A stretch of DNA of 64,000 nt, from NCBI RefSeq assembly GCF_905220975.1, contig NZ_CAJNBK010000011.1, forward strand, positions 124,001-188,000. The letters are read 5' to 3'. The notes under the pieces are model-generated. The model was not told the origin of the DNA. It ran no database searches and saw only the letters and a list, made by a program, of their open reading frames with translations. Origin of the DNA: Paraburkholderia haematera (lineage in GTDB: Bacteria > Pseudomonadota > Gammaproteobacteria > Burkholderiales > Burkholderiaceae). Of the stretch, positions 21,784 to 32,416 are shown piece by piece (position 1 is the first letter of the stretch; each line of letters opens with the position of its first letter). The position numbers and the translations under genes were made by a program.

Positions 21784-22425
21784 ATGACAGCGAAAACAGT
21801 AAGCGATATCGTGCGCCTCGGCCCGGTGATTCCGGTGCTCGCGTTCGACTCGGTCGAGCAAGGTGAGAACGTGTCGCGCGCACTGCACGCGGGTGGCGTG
21901 AAGGTCCTGGAAATCACGCTGCGCACCGCAGCCGGTCTGGAAGCGATCGAACGCGCGAGCCAACTGGCGGAAGACATCGTGGTCGGCGTGGGCACGATCA
22001 CGAAACCCGAGCACTGCGCTCAGGCCAAGAAAGCGGGCGCGCAGTTCGGCGTCTCGCCGGGTCTGACGAAAGACATGCACAAGGCCGCGCAGGATGCGGG
22101 TTTGCCGCTGCTGCCGGGCGTGATGACGCCGACCGACATCATCACCGCGCTGGAACTCGGCTATGAAATCGTCAAGTTTTTCCCGGCCCAGCAAGCCGGC
22201 GGTGTGCCGATGCTGCAGGCGTTTTACGGCCCGTTCCCGACGCTGAAATTCTGCCCGACCGGCGGCATCACGGCCGAAAGCGCGATCAATTTCCTCGCGC
22301 AACCGAACGTCGTGTGCGTAGGCGGATCGTGGTTGACGCCGAAGGCGGCAGTTGCCGCGCAGAATTGGGATGAAGTCACCCGCCTTGCGCGCGCCGCCAG
22401 CGAGCTGGCCGCGCCGGCTCATTGA
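21784..22425 (+). CDS. eda: KDPG aldolase (bifunctional KHG/KDPG aldolase type)
   Basis: Eda splits 2-keto-3-deoxy-6-phosphogluconate into pyruvate and glyceraldehyde-3-phosphate. The 213-residue TIM-barrel protein shows the catalytic glutamate in VLEITLRT. The Schiff-base lysine is in YEIVKFFPAQQAGG (about residue 136), and the phosphate-binding region is FCPTGGI. AAGGAG lies before the ATG. The preceding gene makes its substrate and the next two genes import and phosphorylate gluconate. Confidence 0.96.
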   Translation: MTAKTVSDIVRLGPVIPVLAFDSVEQGENVSRALHAGGVKVLEITLRTAAGLEAIERASQLAEDIVVGVGTITKPEHCAQAKKAGAQFGVSPGLTKDMHKAAQDAGLPLLPGVMTPTDIITALELGYEIVKFFPAQQAGGVPMLQAFYGPFPTLKFCPTGGITAESAINFLAQPNVVCVGGSWLTPKAAVAAQNWDEVTRLARAASELAAPAH

Positions 22426-22477
22426 GCTTCGTCGAAGCACGGATTGACCGCGAGCCGCATCCTAAGTAAAGAGTAAC

Positions 22478-22527
22478 GGAGCCTCGTCGAACCAGCCAGT
22501 CAGGCTGTCGCGGCGAGGCTCCTTTTC
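22478..22527 (+). terminator. Intrinsic terminator after eda
   Basis: GGAGCCTCG pairs with CGAGGCTCC across a loop that can itself fold (CAGCCAGTCAGGCTG), followed by TTTTC. It separates edd-eda from gntT-gntK. Confidence 0.75.
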
Positions 22528-22683
22528 GATAGGCATGCCGGATTCGCGCGCTTTTAGAGACAACAAACAGTAAAATTCAGCGTCCGCGCGGCTTGCCGGG
22601 TTTTCTGGCACCGCTGCAGGTCGCCGTGAGACAGGTGCCAGCCGTGTTCCGCACCGATATCAATAACGCAAAGGAGGCGCTTC

Positions 22684-24069
22684 ATGGAAGCTGTCCACGG
22701 CAGCATGCTGCTGGTCTTCGCGGTGATCGCCATCGCACTTCTGATCCTGCTGATCACCCGCTACAAGGTTTATCCGTTCCTCGTCCTGATCATCGTTTCG
22801 TTGCTGCTGGGTCTCGCATCCGGCATGCCGATCGGCACGATCGTCAAATCGTTCGAAACCGGCAACGGCAATACCCTGGGCCACATTGCCGTGGTGGTTG
22901 GCCTTGGCACCATGCTCGGCAAGATGATGGCCGAGTCCGGCGGCGCGGAGCGCATCGCGACCACGCTGATCGACTGGTTCGGCGAGAAGAACATTCACTG
23001 GGCGATGATGGTCGTGGCGATCATCGTCGGCTTGCCGGTGTTTTTTGAAGTCGGCTTTGTTCTGCTGATTCCGATTGCTTTCAACGTCGCCAAACGCACC
23101 AACAAGTCGCTGCTGCTGGTCGGCTTGCCGATGGTCGCGGGTCTGTCCGTCGTGCACGGACTGATTCCGCCGCACCCGGCCGCGATGCTCGCGGTGCAGG
23201 CGTATCACGCCGACATTGGCAAGACGATTGCGTACGGCCTGATCGTGGGCGTGCCGACGGCGATCGTGGCCGGTCCGCTGTTCGCGCTGCTGATCAGCCG
23301 CTACATCAAACTGCCGAACAACAACCCGCTCGCCGCGCAATTCCTCGGTCATGGTGACGATGCGCAAAATAACGCGAAGAGCGCGGCGCCGAAGCGCGAA
23401 CTGCCAAGCTTCGGTGTCACGTTGTTCACGATCCTGCTGCCGGTGATCCTGATGCTGATCGGCAGTTGGGCCGACCTCGTCTCCACGCCGAAGACCTTGC
23501 CGAACGATCTGCTGCATTTCGTCGGCAATTCCGACGTCGCGCTGTTGATCGCCGTGCTGGTCAGCTTCTGGACCTTCGGCGCGAGCCGCGGCTTCACGCG
23601 TGAGCAGATCCAGAAATTCTGTGGCGATTGTCTGGCGCCGATCGCGGGCATCACGCTGATCGTGGGTGCGGGCGGCGGTTTCGGGCGCGTGCTGATGGAT
23701 AGCGGCATCTCGAAGGAAATCGTCCATGTGGCAACGGCCATGCACCTGTCGCCGCTGCTGTTCGGCTGGCTGGTAGCCGCGCTGATCCGTCTGGCCACGG
23801 GGTCGGCGACGGTCGCCATGACCACCGCGTGCGGCATCGTCGCGCCGATCACAGCCGCCAGCGGCGTGCAGGTCACGCCGGAATTGCTGGTGCTTGCCAC
23901 CGGGTCGGGCTCGCTGATTTTCTCGCACGTGAACGACGGCGGTTTCTGGCTGATCAAGGAATACTTCGGTATGACGGTGGGGCAGACCTTCAAGACATGG
24001 TCGCTCCTCGAAACCATCATTTCACTGATGGGCTTGGGTTTGACTTTCGCGCTCGCGACGGTCGTGTAA
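22684..24069 (+). CDS. gntT: Gluconate permease (GntP family)
   Basis: This is a proton-coupled gluconate importer of the inner membrane, 461 residues, almost entirely hydrophobic helices. Family features include MPIGTIVKSFETGNGNTLG, GLPMVAGLSVVHGLIPPHPAAMLAV and LIFSHVNDGGFWLIKEYFGMT, which are diagnostic for GntP proteins. AAGGAGG lies 7 nt before the ATG. gntK follows after 10 bp, so uptake and phosphorylation are encoded together beside the Entner-Doudoroff genes. Confidence 0.94.
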   Translation: MEAVHGSMLLVFAVIAIALLILLITRYKVYPFLVLIIVSLLLGLASGMPIGTIVKSFETGNGNTLGHIAVVVGLGTMLGKMMAESGGAERIATTLIDWFGEKNIHWAMMVVAIIVGLPVFFEVGFVLLIPIAFNVAKRTNKSLLLVGLPMVAGLSVVHGLIPPHPAAMLAVQAYHADIGKTIAYGLIVGVPTAIVAGPLFALLISRYIKLPNNNPLAAQFLGHGDDAQNNAKSAAPKRELPSFGVTLFTILLPVILMLIGSWADLVSTPKTLPNDLLHFVGNSDVALLIAVLVSFWTFGASRGFTREQIQKFCGDCLAPIAGITLIVGAGGGFGRVLMDSGISKEIVHVATAMHLSPLLFGWLVAALIRLATGSATVAMTTACGIVAPITAASGVQVTPELLVLATGSGSLIFSHVNDGGFWLIKEYFGMTVGQTFKTWSLLETIISLMGLGLTFALATVV

Positions 24070-24079
24070 GGAGTTTTTG

Positions 24080-24583
24080 ATGATTCTGATCGCAATGGGC
24101 GTGTCGGGCGCCGGCAAAACGAAGATTGGCGAAATGCTGGCGGAGCGCCTGCACTGCACGTTCACCGACGGCGACGCGTTTCACAGCGCCGCCAACAAGG
24201 AGAAAATGCACCACGGCATTCCGCTTACCGACGAAGACCGTTGGCCGTGGTTGCAAACCATCCGTGCGGCGATCGAAGAGAAGCAGAGGGCGGGCGAGAA
24301 GGCGGTGTTCACGTGTTCGTCGCTGAAGCGTTCGTACCGCGATGTTCTGCGCGGCGGTAGCAACGGCGATAAGGGCGTGTGCTTCGTCTATCTGAAGGGG
24401 TCGTTCGAGGTGCTGCGCGAGCGGTTGAGCACGCGCACCGGTCACTTCTTCGATCCGTCGCTGTTGCAAAGCCAGCTCGATACACTCGAGGAGCCGGGTC
24501 CGGATGAAGCGATCACGGTGAGCATCGAGTTGTCTCCGGAACAGATCGTCGACGAGGTGTTGGTGCAGATGAAGCTTCGGTAA
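24080..24583 (+). CDS. gntK: Gluconokinase
   Basis: GntK phosphorylates gluconate to 6-phosphogluconate, the substrate of Edd. The 167-residue protein is a small P-loop kinase with GVSGAGKT at residues 7-14, the family segment FTDGDAFHSAANKEKMHHGIPLTDEDRWPWL, and SSLKRSYRDVLR. The ATG at 24080 is preceded by TAAGGAG at a spacing of 6 nt; the TTG one codon earlier is unlikely. Confidence 0.96.
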   Translation: MILIAMGVSGAGKTKIGEMLAERLHCTFTDGDAFHSAANKEKMHHGIPLTDEDRWPWLQTIRAAIEEKQRAGEKAVFTCSSLKRSYRDVLRGGSNGDKGVCFVYLKGSFEVLRERLSTRTGHFFDPSLLQSQLDTLEEPGPDEAITVSIELSPEQIVDEVLVQMKLR

Positions 24584-24605
24584 GTTTCCAGCCCGTTGGC
24601 TTGAA

Positions 24606-24637
24606 TAAAAAAAGCCGCTCCGAGGAGCGGCTTTTCT
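24606..24637. terminator. Bidirectional terminator between gntK and purB
   Basis: AGCCGCTC and GAGCGGCT form the stem around a CGAG loop, with A-run on the left and T-run on the right. It serves gntK (plus) and purB (minus). Confidence 0.88.
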
Positions 24638-24676
24638 ATGCCTCCGAAGAAGCAACGAGGCAGCGACGACTGAAGC

Positions 24677-26119
<1,443 letters not shown>

Positions 26120-26320
26120 TTACCACTGTGCGGCGTGCCGGCCGAAGTTGGCGGCGATCGAACCGATGGGGGGACGTGCGCGCCTCGCTTGCCGTTCCGG
26201 CACGCAGATCTCGCGCGGTTCTTTGCACGCGGGTTCCGTGCAGGCCTGGCGCGGAACCCTACGTCCCGGCCGCGCCGCTAGAATGCTGACTTCCTCTCTC
26301 CCGCTGGCAGCAGGCTTCGC

Positions 26321-27283
26321 ATGGAACTGAAATGGCTCGAAGACTTCGTTTCGCTCGCGGAAACGCGTAGTTTCAGCCGCTCGGCCGAATCGCGCCACGT
26401 CACGCAGCCGGCGTTTTCGCGGCGGATTCAGGCGTTGGAAGCGTGGCTGGGCACGGAACTGATCGATCGCTCGGTTTACCCGACGCGGCTGACGGCGGCA
26501 GGCCAGGTGTTCTACGAGCAGGCGCTGGCCATGCTGTCGCAGTTCCACGAGGCGCGTGCGCTCTTGCGCGGGCATACGGCGACGCCGCAGGCGACCATCG
26601 AGTTCGCCGTGCCGCACACGCTGTCGCTCACGTACTTCCCGCGCTGGCTGCAGCGCATCGAGGCTCAAATGGGCCCGATCCATACCCGGCTGCGGGCGTT
26701 GAACGTGCACGATGCCGCCTTGGCGCTGGTCGAAGGCGGCTGCGACCTGATGATGGCCTATCACCATCCGAGCCACCCGATCGCGCTCGATCCGGCGCGC
26801 TACGACATGCTCACGCTCGGCAACGAGCCGATCAGCCCGTTTTCGGCGCCGGGCCGCGCGGGGCGCCCCCGGCACACGCTGCCGGGCACGGCCCAGACCC
26901 CCACGCCCTATCTCACCTACACGCCGAACGCGTACCTGGGCCGCATGACAGAAGTGATCCTTGCTAACGCGTCTGAGCGCCTGTATCTCGACCGGCTGTA
27001 CGAAACCGACATGGCCGAGGGACTCAAGGCGATGGCGCTGGCCGGCCACGGCATCGCCTTCCTGCCCTACAGCGCGGTGGAAGACGCGGTGGCCGACGGC
27101 AAGCTGATCCGCCTCGATCGCGCCATGCGTGGCACGCCCGAGGGGCAGCTCACGCTGACCATGGAGATCCGCCTCTATCGCGACAAGCTGGCCGCGAAAG
27201 GCGACGATGCGCGGCAGATACTCGTGCGGCAACTATGGGACGTCGTGTCGGAGGAACTCGCGCAAGGCACGGGCGTTGCCTGA
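26321..27283 (+). CDS. LysR-family regulator (HypT/YjiE-like)
   Basis: This is a 320-residue transcription factor. Residues 1-60 are the LysR helix-turn-helix (WLEDFVSLAETRSFSRSAESRHVTQPAFSRRIQALEAWLG), followed by a periplasmic-binding-protein-like effector domain. The start MELKWLEDF and the stretch TPNAYLGRMTEVIL recall HypT/YjiE, a hypochlorite-responsive LysR subgroup, but that resemblance is from memory and moderate. It lies 138 bp upstream of gdh on the same strand. A TTATG-N9-CATAA dyad in that gap could be its operator, so control of gdh is possible. Confidence 0.85.
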   Translation: MELKWLEDFVSLAETRSFSRSAESRHVTQPAFSRRIQALEAWLGTELIDRSVYPTRLTAAGQVFYEQALAMLSQFHEARALLRGHTATPQATIEFAVPHTLSLTYFPRWLQRIEAQMGPIHTRLRALNVHDAALALVEGGCDLMMAYHHPSHPIALDPARYDMLTLGNEPISPFSAPGRAGRPRHTLPGTAQTPTPYLTYTPNAYLGRMTEVILANASERLYLDRLYETDMAEGLKAMALAGHGIAFLPYSAVEDAVADGKLIRLDRAMRGTPEGQLTLTMEIRLYRDKLAAKGDDARQILVRQLWDVVSEELAQGTGVA

Positions 27284-27325
27284 AAACCTGCTTCCCCACG
27301 ACGCGAATTTGCGGCTTCTCAACGG

Positions 27326-27344
27326 TTATGCAAAAAAAACATAA
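27326..27344. promoter_or_regulatory. TTATG-N9-CATAA dyad upstream of gdh
   Basis: Two 5-bp arms, TTATG and CATAA, flank an A-rich centre (CAAAAAAAA). The T-N11-A style spacing suits a LysR-type factor. It lies 78 bp before the gdh ATG and just after the LysR gene. Confidence 0.45.
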
Positions 27345-27421
27345 TCGGATAAGGAAACGGCATTGGATTTCAAAACGGCGTTTTTCGACAATGCTGTCAT
27401 TCGATCAACGCCGGAGCGTTC

Positions 27422-28735
27422 ATGTCATCCCAGCAACAAGCCGCACAATCCGCATCAACGTTGCAGTCCGTTCCTTCCTACCTGAATAAAGACGACCTCG
27501 GCCCGTGGGGCAACTACCTGCGTCAGGTCGACCGCGTCGCGCCGTACCTCGGCTCACTGTCCCGCTGGCTCGAAACCCTGAAGCGCCCGAAGCGCATTCT
27601 GGTTGTCGATGTGCCGATCGAACTCGATAACGGCACGGTCGCGCACTTCGAAGGCTATCGCGTGCAGCACAACGTGTCGCGCGGTCCGGGCAAGGGTGGC
27701 GTGCGTTATCACCAGGACGTGACGTTGTCGGAAGTGATGGCGCTGTCGGCGTGGATGTCGGTGAAGAACGCTGCTGTGAACGTGCCGTACGGCGGCGCGA
27801 AGGGCGGTATTCGTGTCGACCCGCGTACGCTGTCGCGTGGTGAGCTGGAGCGCGTGACGCGCCGCTACACGAGCGAGATCGGCATCATCATCGGACCGAA
27901 CACCGACATCCCCGCGCCGGACGTGAACACGAACGAGCAGATCATGGCGTGGATGATGGACACGTACTCCATGAACCAGGGCCAAACGGCGACGGGCGTC
28001 GTGACCGGCAAGCCGATCGCGCTGGGTGGTTCGCTGGGCCGCCGCGAAGCGACGGGCCGTGGCGTGTTCGTGGTCGCCTCCGAAGCCGCACGCCGCATTG
28101 GCGTCGACATCGAAGGCGCGCGTATCGCTGTGCAAGGCTTCGGTAACGTGGGCGGCATCGCTGCGCGCCTGTTCCAGGAAGCGGGCTCGAAGCTGGTCGC
28201 GGTGCAGGATCACACCGGCACGCTGTACAAGTCGACCGGTATTGATGCGGTCGCGCTGCTGGACTACGTGGCGAAGAACGGCGGCGTGGGCGGCTTCCCG
28301 GAAGCCGATGCAATCGCGAGCGATGATTTCTGGACAGTCGAATCCGACATCCTGATTCCGGCTGCACTGGAAAACCAGATCACCGAAAAGAACGCCGGCA
28401 AGATCAAGACGAAGATCGTTGTGGAAGGCGCCAACGGCCCGACCACCACGGCAGCGGACGACATTCTGCACGACCGCGGTATCCTCGTGATTCCGGACGT
28501 GGTGGCGAATGCCGGCGGCGTGACGGTGTCGTACTTCGAGTGGGTGCAGGACTTCTCGAGCTTCTTCTGGACCGAAGACGAGATCAACCAGCGTCTCGAG
28601 CGCGTGATGCGCGAAGCATTTGCCGCCGTGTGGCAAGTGTCGAGCGAGCAGAAGGTGTCCGTGCGGACCGCGGCGTTTATCGTCGCGTGTAAGCGGATCC
28701 TGGAAGCGCGCGAATTGCGCGGCCTGTATCCCTGA
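27422..28735 (+). CDS. gdhA: Glutamate dehydrogenase (Glu/Leu/Phe/Val dehydrogenase family)
   Basis: The enzyme interconverts glutamate and 2-oxoglutarate plus ammonia. The 437-residue protein has the catalytic region [18 protein letters not shown] with the active-site lysine, and a conserved [13 protein letters not shown] loop. The Rossmann fingerprint is [13 protein letters not shown], with the adenine-site EGANGPTT later. Length suggests a hexameric enzyme; NAD versus NADP preference cannot be read safely. A hairpin terminator follows, then the Glu/Asp transporter genes. Confidence 0.93.
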   Translation: MSSQQQAAQSASTLQSVPSYLNKDDLGPWGNYLRQVDRVAPYLGSLSRWLETLKRPKRILVVDVPIELDNGTVAHFEGYRVQHNVSRGPGKGGVRYHQDVTLSEVMALSAWMSVKNAAVNVPYGGAKGGIRVDPRTLSRGELERVTRRYTSEIGIIIGPNTDIPAPDVNTNEQIMAWMMDTYSMNQGQTATGVVTGKPIALGGSLGRREATGRGVFVVASEAARRIGVDIEGARIAVQGFGNVGGIAARLFQEAGSKLVAVQDHTGTLYKSTGIDAVALLDYVAKNGGVGGFPEADAIASDDFWTVESDILIPAALENQITEKNAGKIKTKIVVEGANGPTTTAADDILHDRGILVIPDVVANAGGVTVSYFEWVQDFSSFFWTEDEINQRLERVMREAFAAVWQVSSEQKVSVRTAAFIVACKRILEARELRGLYP

Positions 28736-28823
28736 TCTGATTGCGTGAAACGGCGGGCCGCCACCTCGCGGACCGCTGCAAAAACTGGCTTCGACGCGGT
28801 CCACAAGACTGCGTGCATGACCC

Positions 28824-28856
28824 GGCGGGCGGCATCGTATTGATGCCACCCGCCTT
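28824..28856 (+). terminator. Intrinsic terminator of gdh
   Basis: GGCGGGCGGCATC pairs with GATGCCACCCGCC through one mismatch around a short loop, followed by TTT, about 90 bp after the gdh stop. Confidence 0.65.
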
Positions 28857-28924
28857 TGCGTATCTGCCGGGTTTGGGATTGGCGGGTTATAGCGCCATAA
28901 TCCCGTAGCGGTGTGCGCCCCGGG

Positions 28925-28997
28925 GGAAGTTCCCGAGAGGGCGCCGGAGGAAGTCCTCCGCTCCGAAGGAGGTCACCCGCCTCGAAGGAAGTCTCCG
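28925..28997 (+). repeat. Four degenerate GGAAGT-YCYCCG units
   Basis: Units are GGAAGTTCCCG (28925), GGAAGTCCTCCG (28949), GGAGGTCACCCG (28968) and GGAAGTCTCCG (28987), with spacings of 24, 19 and 19 bp. Each unit is a near-palindrome able to make a mini-hairpin, and linkers between later units share CTCCGAAGG/CTCGAAGG. It lies 110-182 bp upstream of gltI. Confidence 0.75.
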
Positions 28998-29106
28998 TGA
29001 GGGATTGGGGGATTTTGGGGGCACGCAACAAACATGGTTGATAGCGATACTTTCAGAATAATTACTTTGCTAAACTGGCGCCGGTTCTTGGCCAAGGAGA
29101 TCACAC

Positions 29107-30000
29107 ATGAAAGTTAAAAAAGCTGCGCTGCTGCTCGCGACTCTCGGACTGTTTACGGTCGGCGCGCAAGCGCAAGACGCGGGTACGCTGAAAAAGATCA
29201 AGGACACGGGCGTCATTTCGCTGGGTCATCGCGAATCGTCGATCCCGTTTTCGTATTACGACGACAAGCAGAATGTCATCGGCTACTCGCAGGAATTCGC
29301 GCTGAAGGTCGTTGAGGCGGTCAAGGTCAAGCTGAACATGCCTAACCTGAAGGTCAAGCTCACGCCTGTCACGTCGCAAAACCGTATTCCGCTGGTGCAA
29401 AACGGCACCGTCGACATGGAATGCGGCTCCACCACGAATAACGCTGAGCGCCAGCAACAGGCTGCCTTCTCGAACACGATCTTCGTGATCGGCACGCGCC
29501 TGATGACCAAGAAAGACTCCGGCATCAAGGACTGGGCCGACCTGAAGGGCAAGACGGTTGTCACGACCGCCGGCACGACCTCCGAGCGCCTGCTTCGCAA
29601 GATGAATCAGGACAAGAGCATGGGCATGAACATCATCAGCGCGAAGGACCACGGCGAGTCGTTCCTGACGCTCTCCACCGGCCGCGCTGCTGCATTCATG
29701 ATGGACGACGCGCTGCTGGCGGGCGAACGTGCCAAGTCGAACAACCCGGGCGACTTCGTGATCGTCGGCACGCCGCAATCGCATGAAGCCTACGGCTGCA
29801 TGATTCGCAAGAACGATCCGGAATTCAAGAAGGTGGTCGACGACGCGATCGCCAAGGTTGAAACCTCGGGCGAAGCCGATCAAATCTACAAGAAGTGGTT
29901 CGAATCGCCGATTCCGCCGAAGGGCCTGAACCTGAACTTCCCGGAAAGCGATGACATGAAGGCGCTCTACAAGAGCCCGAATGACAAGGCAATCGATTAA
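29107..30000 (+). CDS. gltI: Glutamate/aspartate ABC transporter, periplasmic binding protein
   Basis: This is the solute receptor of a polar amino-acid importer. The 297-residue precursor has a signal peptide (MKVKKAALLLATLGLFTVGAQA, cleavage near residue 22-23). The bilobal family-3 fold includes GVISLGHRESSIPFSYYD, NGTVDMECGSTTNNAERQ and the hinge segment LKGKTVVTTAGTTSERLLRKM, all close to E. coli GltI. A strong hairpin separates it from the membrane subunits, consistent with excess production of the receptor. Confidence 0.95.
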   Translation: MKVKKAALLLATLGLFTVGAQAQDAGTLKKIKDTGVISLGHRESSIPFSYYDDKQNVIGYSQEFALKVVEAVKVKLNMPNLKVKLTPVTSQNRIPLVQNGTVDMECGSTTNNAERQQQAAFSNTIFVIGTRLMTKKDSGIKDWADLKGKTVVTTAGTTSERLLRKMNQDKSMGMNIISAKDHGESFLTLSTGRAAAFMMDDALLAGERAKSNNPGDFVIVGTPQSHEAYGCMIRKNDPEFKKVVDDAIAKVETSGEADQIYKKWFESPIPPKGLNLNFPESDDMKALYKSPNDKAID

Positions 30001-30032
30001 ACCTTAGCTGTTTTTTTGAAACGCTGAACGAG

Positions 30033-30067
30033 ACGGAAGGGGCCGCGCGCTTCTTCCGTTTCTTTTT
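30033..30067 (+). terminator. Partial terminator between gltI and gltJ
   Basis: ACGGAAG and CTTCCGT pair around a GC-rich 13-nt loop, followed by TTCTTTTT. It lies inside the operon, 16 bp before gltJ, and probably reduces downstream transcription or protects the gltI message. Confidence 0.7.
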
Positions 30068-30082
30068 GCTGGAGTCTTGGTC

Positions 30083-30823
30083 ATGTCATATCACTGGAAC
30101 TGGGGCATTCTGCTGAGTCCGGTCTCCACCGGCGAGCCGACTACCTATCTGGGCTGGCTGATGTCCGGCTTCTGGGTGACGATTACCGTGTCGCTGTCGG
30201 CATGGGTGATCGCGCTGATCGTCGGATCGCTCTTCGGTGTGCTGCGCACGGTGCCGAACAAATGGGCGTCGGGTATCGGCACGCTCTATGTCGCGATCTT
30301 CCGCAACATCCCGCTGATCGTGCAGTTCTTCATCTGGTATCTGGTGATACCGGAGTTGCTGCCGCCGTCGATCGGCAACTGGTTCAAGCAACTGCCGCCG
30401 GGTGCGCAGTTCTTCTCGTCGTCGATTATCTGTCTCGGGCTCTTCACCTCTGCGCGGGTGTGCGAACAGGTGCGCTCGGGTATTAACGCGTTGCCGAAGG
30501 GCCAGCGCGCGGCAGGTCTGGCAATGGGTTTCACGCAATGGCAGACGTATCGCTACGTGCTGCTGCCCGTTGCGTACCGGATTATCGTGCCGCCGCTCAC
30601 GTCCGAGTTTCTGAATATTTTCAAAAACTCGGCGGTCGCGTCGACTATCGGTCTGCTCGATCTGTCGGCTCAGGCGCGTCAATTGGTCGACTACACGTCG
30701 CAGACGTATGAGTCGTTCATCGCGGTAACGCTGGCCTATGTGCTGATCAATCTGGTCGTGATGCAATTGATGCGCTGGGTCGAACACAAAAGCCGTTTGC
30801 CCGGCTATATCGGAGGTAAGTGA
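30083..30823 (+). CDS. gltJ: Glutamate/aspartate ABC transporter permease GltJ
   Basis: This is a membrane subunit of the Glu/Asp importer, 246 residues with about five membrane helices. The coupling loop that contacts the ATPase is visible as [23 protein letters not shown] (about residues 131-153). I chose the ATG at 30083, preceded by GGAG, over the TTG at 30077. The stop overlaps the gltK start by one base, which implies translational coupling. Confidence 0.94.
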   Translation: MSYHWNWGILLSPVSTGEPTTYLGWLMSGFWVTITVSLSAWVIALIVGSLFGVLRTVPNKWASGIGTLYVAIFRNIPLIVQFFIWYLVIPELLPPSIGNWFKQLPPGAQFFSSSIICLGLFTSARVCEQVRSGINALPKGQRAAGLAMGFTQWQTYRYVLLPVAYRIIVPPLTSEFLNIFKNSAVASTIGLLDLSAQARQLVDYTSQTYESFIAVTLAYVLINLVVMQLMRWVEHKSRLPGYIGGK

Positions 30824-31500
30824 TGCATCATTTCGACTGGAGCGGTATTCCGGGCGCACTGCCTACGCTATGGACCGGTGCGATTGTCACCATCAAGATC
30901 ACGCTGATCGCGATCGTGATCGGCATCGTCTGGGGCACCATTCTCGCGATCATGCGGCTCTCGCCGTTCAAGCCGTTCGAATGGTTCGCGAAGGGTTATG
31001 TCACGATCTTCCGTTCGATTCCACTGGTGATGGTGCTGCTGTGGTTCTTCCTGATCGTGCCGCAGGTGCTGCAAAACGTGCTGGGCCTGTCGCCGGATAT
31101 CGACATTCGGCTGGCCTCGGCAATGGTCGCTTTCTCGCTCTTCGAGGCGGCGTACTATTCCGAGATCATCCGCGCCGGCATTCAGGCGGTGCCGCGCGGG
31201 CAGGTCAATGCCGCGTTTGCGCTCGGCATGAGCTACCCGCAGGCCATGCGCCTCATCGTGTTGCCGCAGGCGTTCCGCGCAATGGTGCCGCTGCTGCTCA
31301 CGCAGGGTATCGTGCTGTTTCAGGATACGTCGCTTGTCTACGTGATCAGCCTTGCCGACTTCTTCCGCACCGCCACGAATATTGGCGACCGTGACGGTAC
31401 GAATGTCGAAATGGTACTGTTCGCGGGCGCATGTTATTTCGTGATCTGTGTGATCGCGTCGAGCCTCGTCAAAGGTCTTCAGAAAAAGGTCGCAAGATGA
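30823..31500 (+). CDS. gltK: Glutamate/aspartate ABC transporter permease GltK
   Basis: This is the second membrane subunit, 225 residues, with the HisMQ-type signature [23 protein letters not shown]. It partners GltJ as a heterodimer. The ATG at 30823 shares its A with the gltJ stop, and GGAGG lies at 30812-30816. Its own stop overlaps the gltL start (ATGA), so the three genes form a tightly coupled unit. Confidence 0.94.
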   Translation: MHHFDWSGIPGALPTLWTGAIVTIKITLIAIVIGIVWGTILAIMRLSPFKPFEWFAKGYVTIFRSIPLVMVLLWFFLIVPQVLQNVLGLSPDIDIRLASAMVAFSLFEAAYYSEIIRAGIQAVPRGQVNAAFALGMSYPQAMRLIVLPQAFRAMVPLLLTQGIVLFQDTSLVYVISLADFFRTATNIGDRDGTNVEMVLFAGACYFVICVIASSLVKGLQKKVAR

Positions 31501-32222
31501 TCTCTATCAAGAATGTTTCGAAGTGGTACGGTCAGTTTCAAGTGCTGACCGACTGCACGACGGAAGTCAAAAAAGGTGAAGTGGTGGTGGTGTGCGGGCC
31601 GTCGGGCTCGGGCAAGTCCACGCTGATCAAAACCGTCAACGGCCTCGAGCCGTTCCAGAAAGGCGAGATCGTTATCAACGGCCAATCGCTGACCGACAAG
31701 AAAACCAATCTGTCGAAGCTGCGAGCAAAAGTCGGCATGGTGTTCCAGCACTTCGAGCTGTTCCCGCATCTGTCGATCGTGCAGAACCTGACGCTCGCAC
31801 AGGTCAAGGTGCTCGGCCGCTCAAAGGACGAAGCCACCACCAAGGGCTACAAGCTGCTCGATCGCGTCGGTCTGCGCGCGCATGCGGACAAGTTTCCGGG
31901 GCAGTTGTCCGGTGGACAGCAGCAGCGTGTGGCGATTGCGCGCGCGTTGTCGATGGACCCGATCGCAATGCTGTTCGACGAGCCGACTTCCGCGCTCGAT
32001 CCGGAAATGATCAACGAAGTGCTCGACGTGATGGTCGAACTCGCGCAGGAAGGCATGACGATGATGTGCGTCACGCACGAAATGGGCTTTGCCAAGAAGG
32101 TCGCGCATCGCGTGATCTTCATGGACAAGGGCCTGATCGTCGAAGACGACCGCAAGGAAGATTTCTTCGCGAATCCGAAGTCGGATCGCGCGAAGGATTT
32201 TCTGGCGAAGATCCTGCACTGA
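31497..32222 (+). CDS. gltL: Glutamate/aspartate ABC transporter ATP-binding protein
   Basis: This ATPase powers GltJK. The 241-residue protein has Walker [10 protein letters not shown] (residues 34-42), the Q-loop in [14 protein letters not shown], the ABC signature [15 protein letters not shown], Walker [15 protein letters not shown], and the switch His in CVTHEMGFA. It begins at the ATGA overlap with gltK and ends 49 bp before a strong terminator. Confidence 0.96.
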   Translation: MISIKNVSKWYGQFQVLTDCTTEVKKGEVVVVCGPSGSGKSTLIKTVNGLEPFQKGEIVINGQSLTDKKTNLSKLRAKVGMVFQHFELFPHLSIVQNLTLAQVKVLGRSKDEATTKGYKLLDRVGLRAHADKFPGQLSGGQQQRVAIARALSMDPIAMLFDEPTSALDPEMINEVLDVMVELAQEGMTMMCVTHEMGFAKKVAHRVIFMDKGLIVEDDRKEDFFANPKSDRAKDFLAKILH

Positions 32223-32270
32223 GCTTGTCGCTGGGCAGCGCCGGTTGGTTGGCGTGGCTTATGCAGAAAG

Positions 32271-32300
32271 AAAGCCGCTTCGGAAGAAGCGGCTTTTTTG
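32271..32300 (+). terminator. Intrinsic terminator of the glt operon
   Basis: AAGCCGCTT and AAGCGGCTT form a 9-bp stem around CGGAAG, followed by a run of T. Confidence 0.88.
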
Positions 32301-32416
32301 TTGCTGACGTTCTGAAGGTCCAGCTTGTGCGAGGACGCCCCGGTTGAGGCGTTCTTCAGTTACTGAACGCAGGTGTGGGCCGGAGCCGTTCGGGCATTAG
32401 CGAACGCGCGCGCGGA

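Larger units (their letters stand above)
28736..29106 (+). other. Non-coding gap between gdh and gltI
   Basis: The 371-bp gap contains the gdh terminator, a four-unit array of small hairpin-forming repeats (28925-28997), and an AT-rich stretch (29036-29080) likely to hold the gltI promoter, ending in CAAGGAG before the gltI start. No credible coding sequence is present. Confidence 0.6.

Noticed and set aside
28918-29000. Glycine or glnA-type riboswitch upstream of gltI
   Set aside because: Although GGAAGT and CGAAGG elements recall such RNAs, the conserved junction sequences are not present; kept only as a repeat array.
29083-29099. Sigma54 promoter just before gltI (TGGCGC...TTGG)
   Set aside because: The spacing between the GG and the following TTG is one base too long and the GC dinucleotide of the -12 element is missing.
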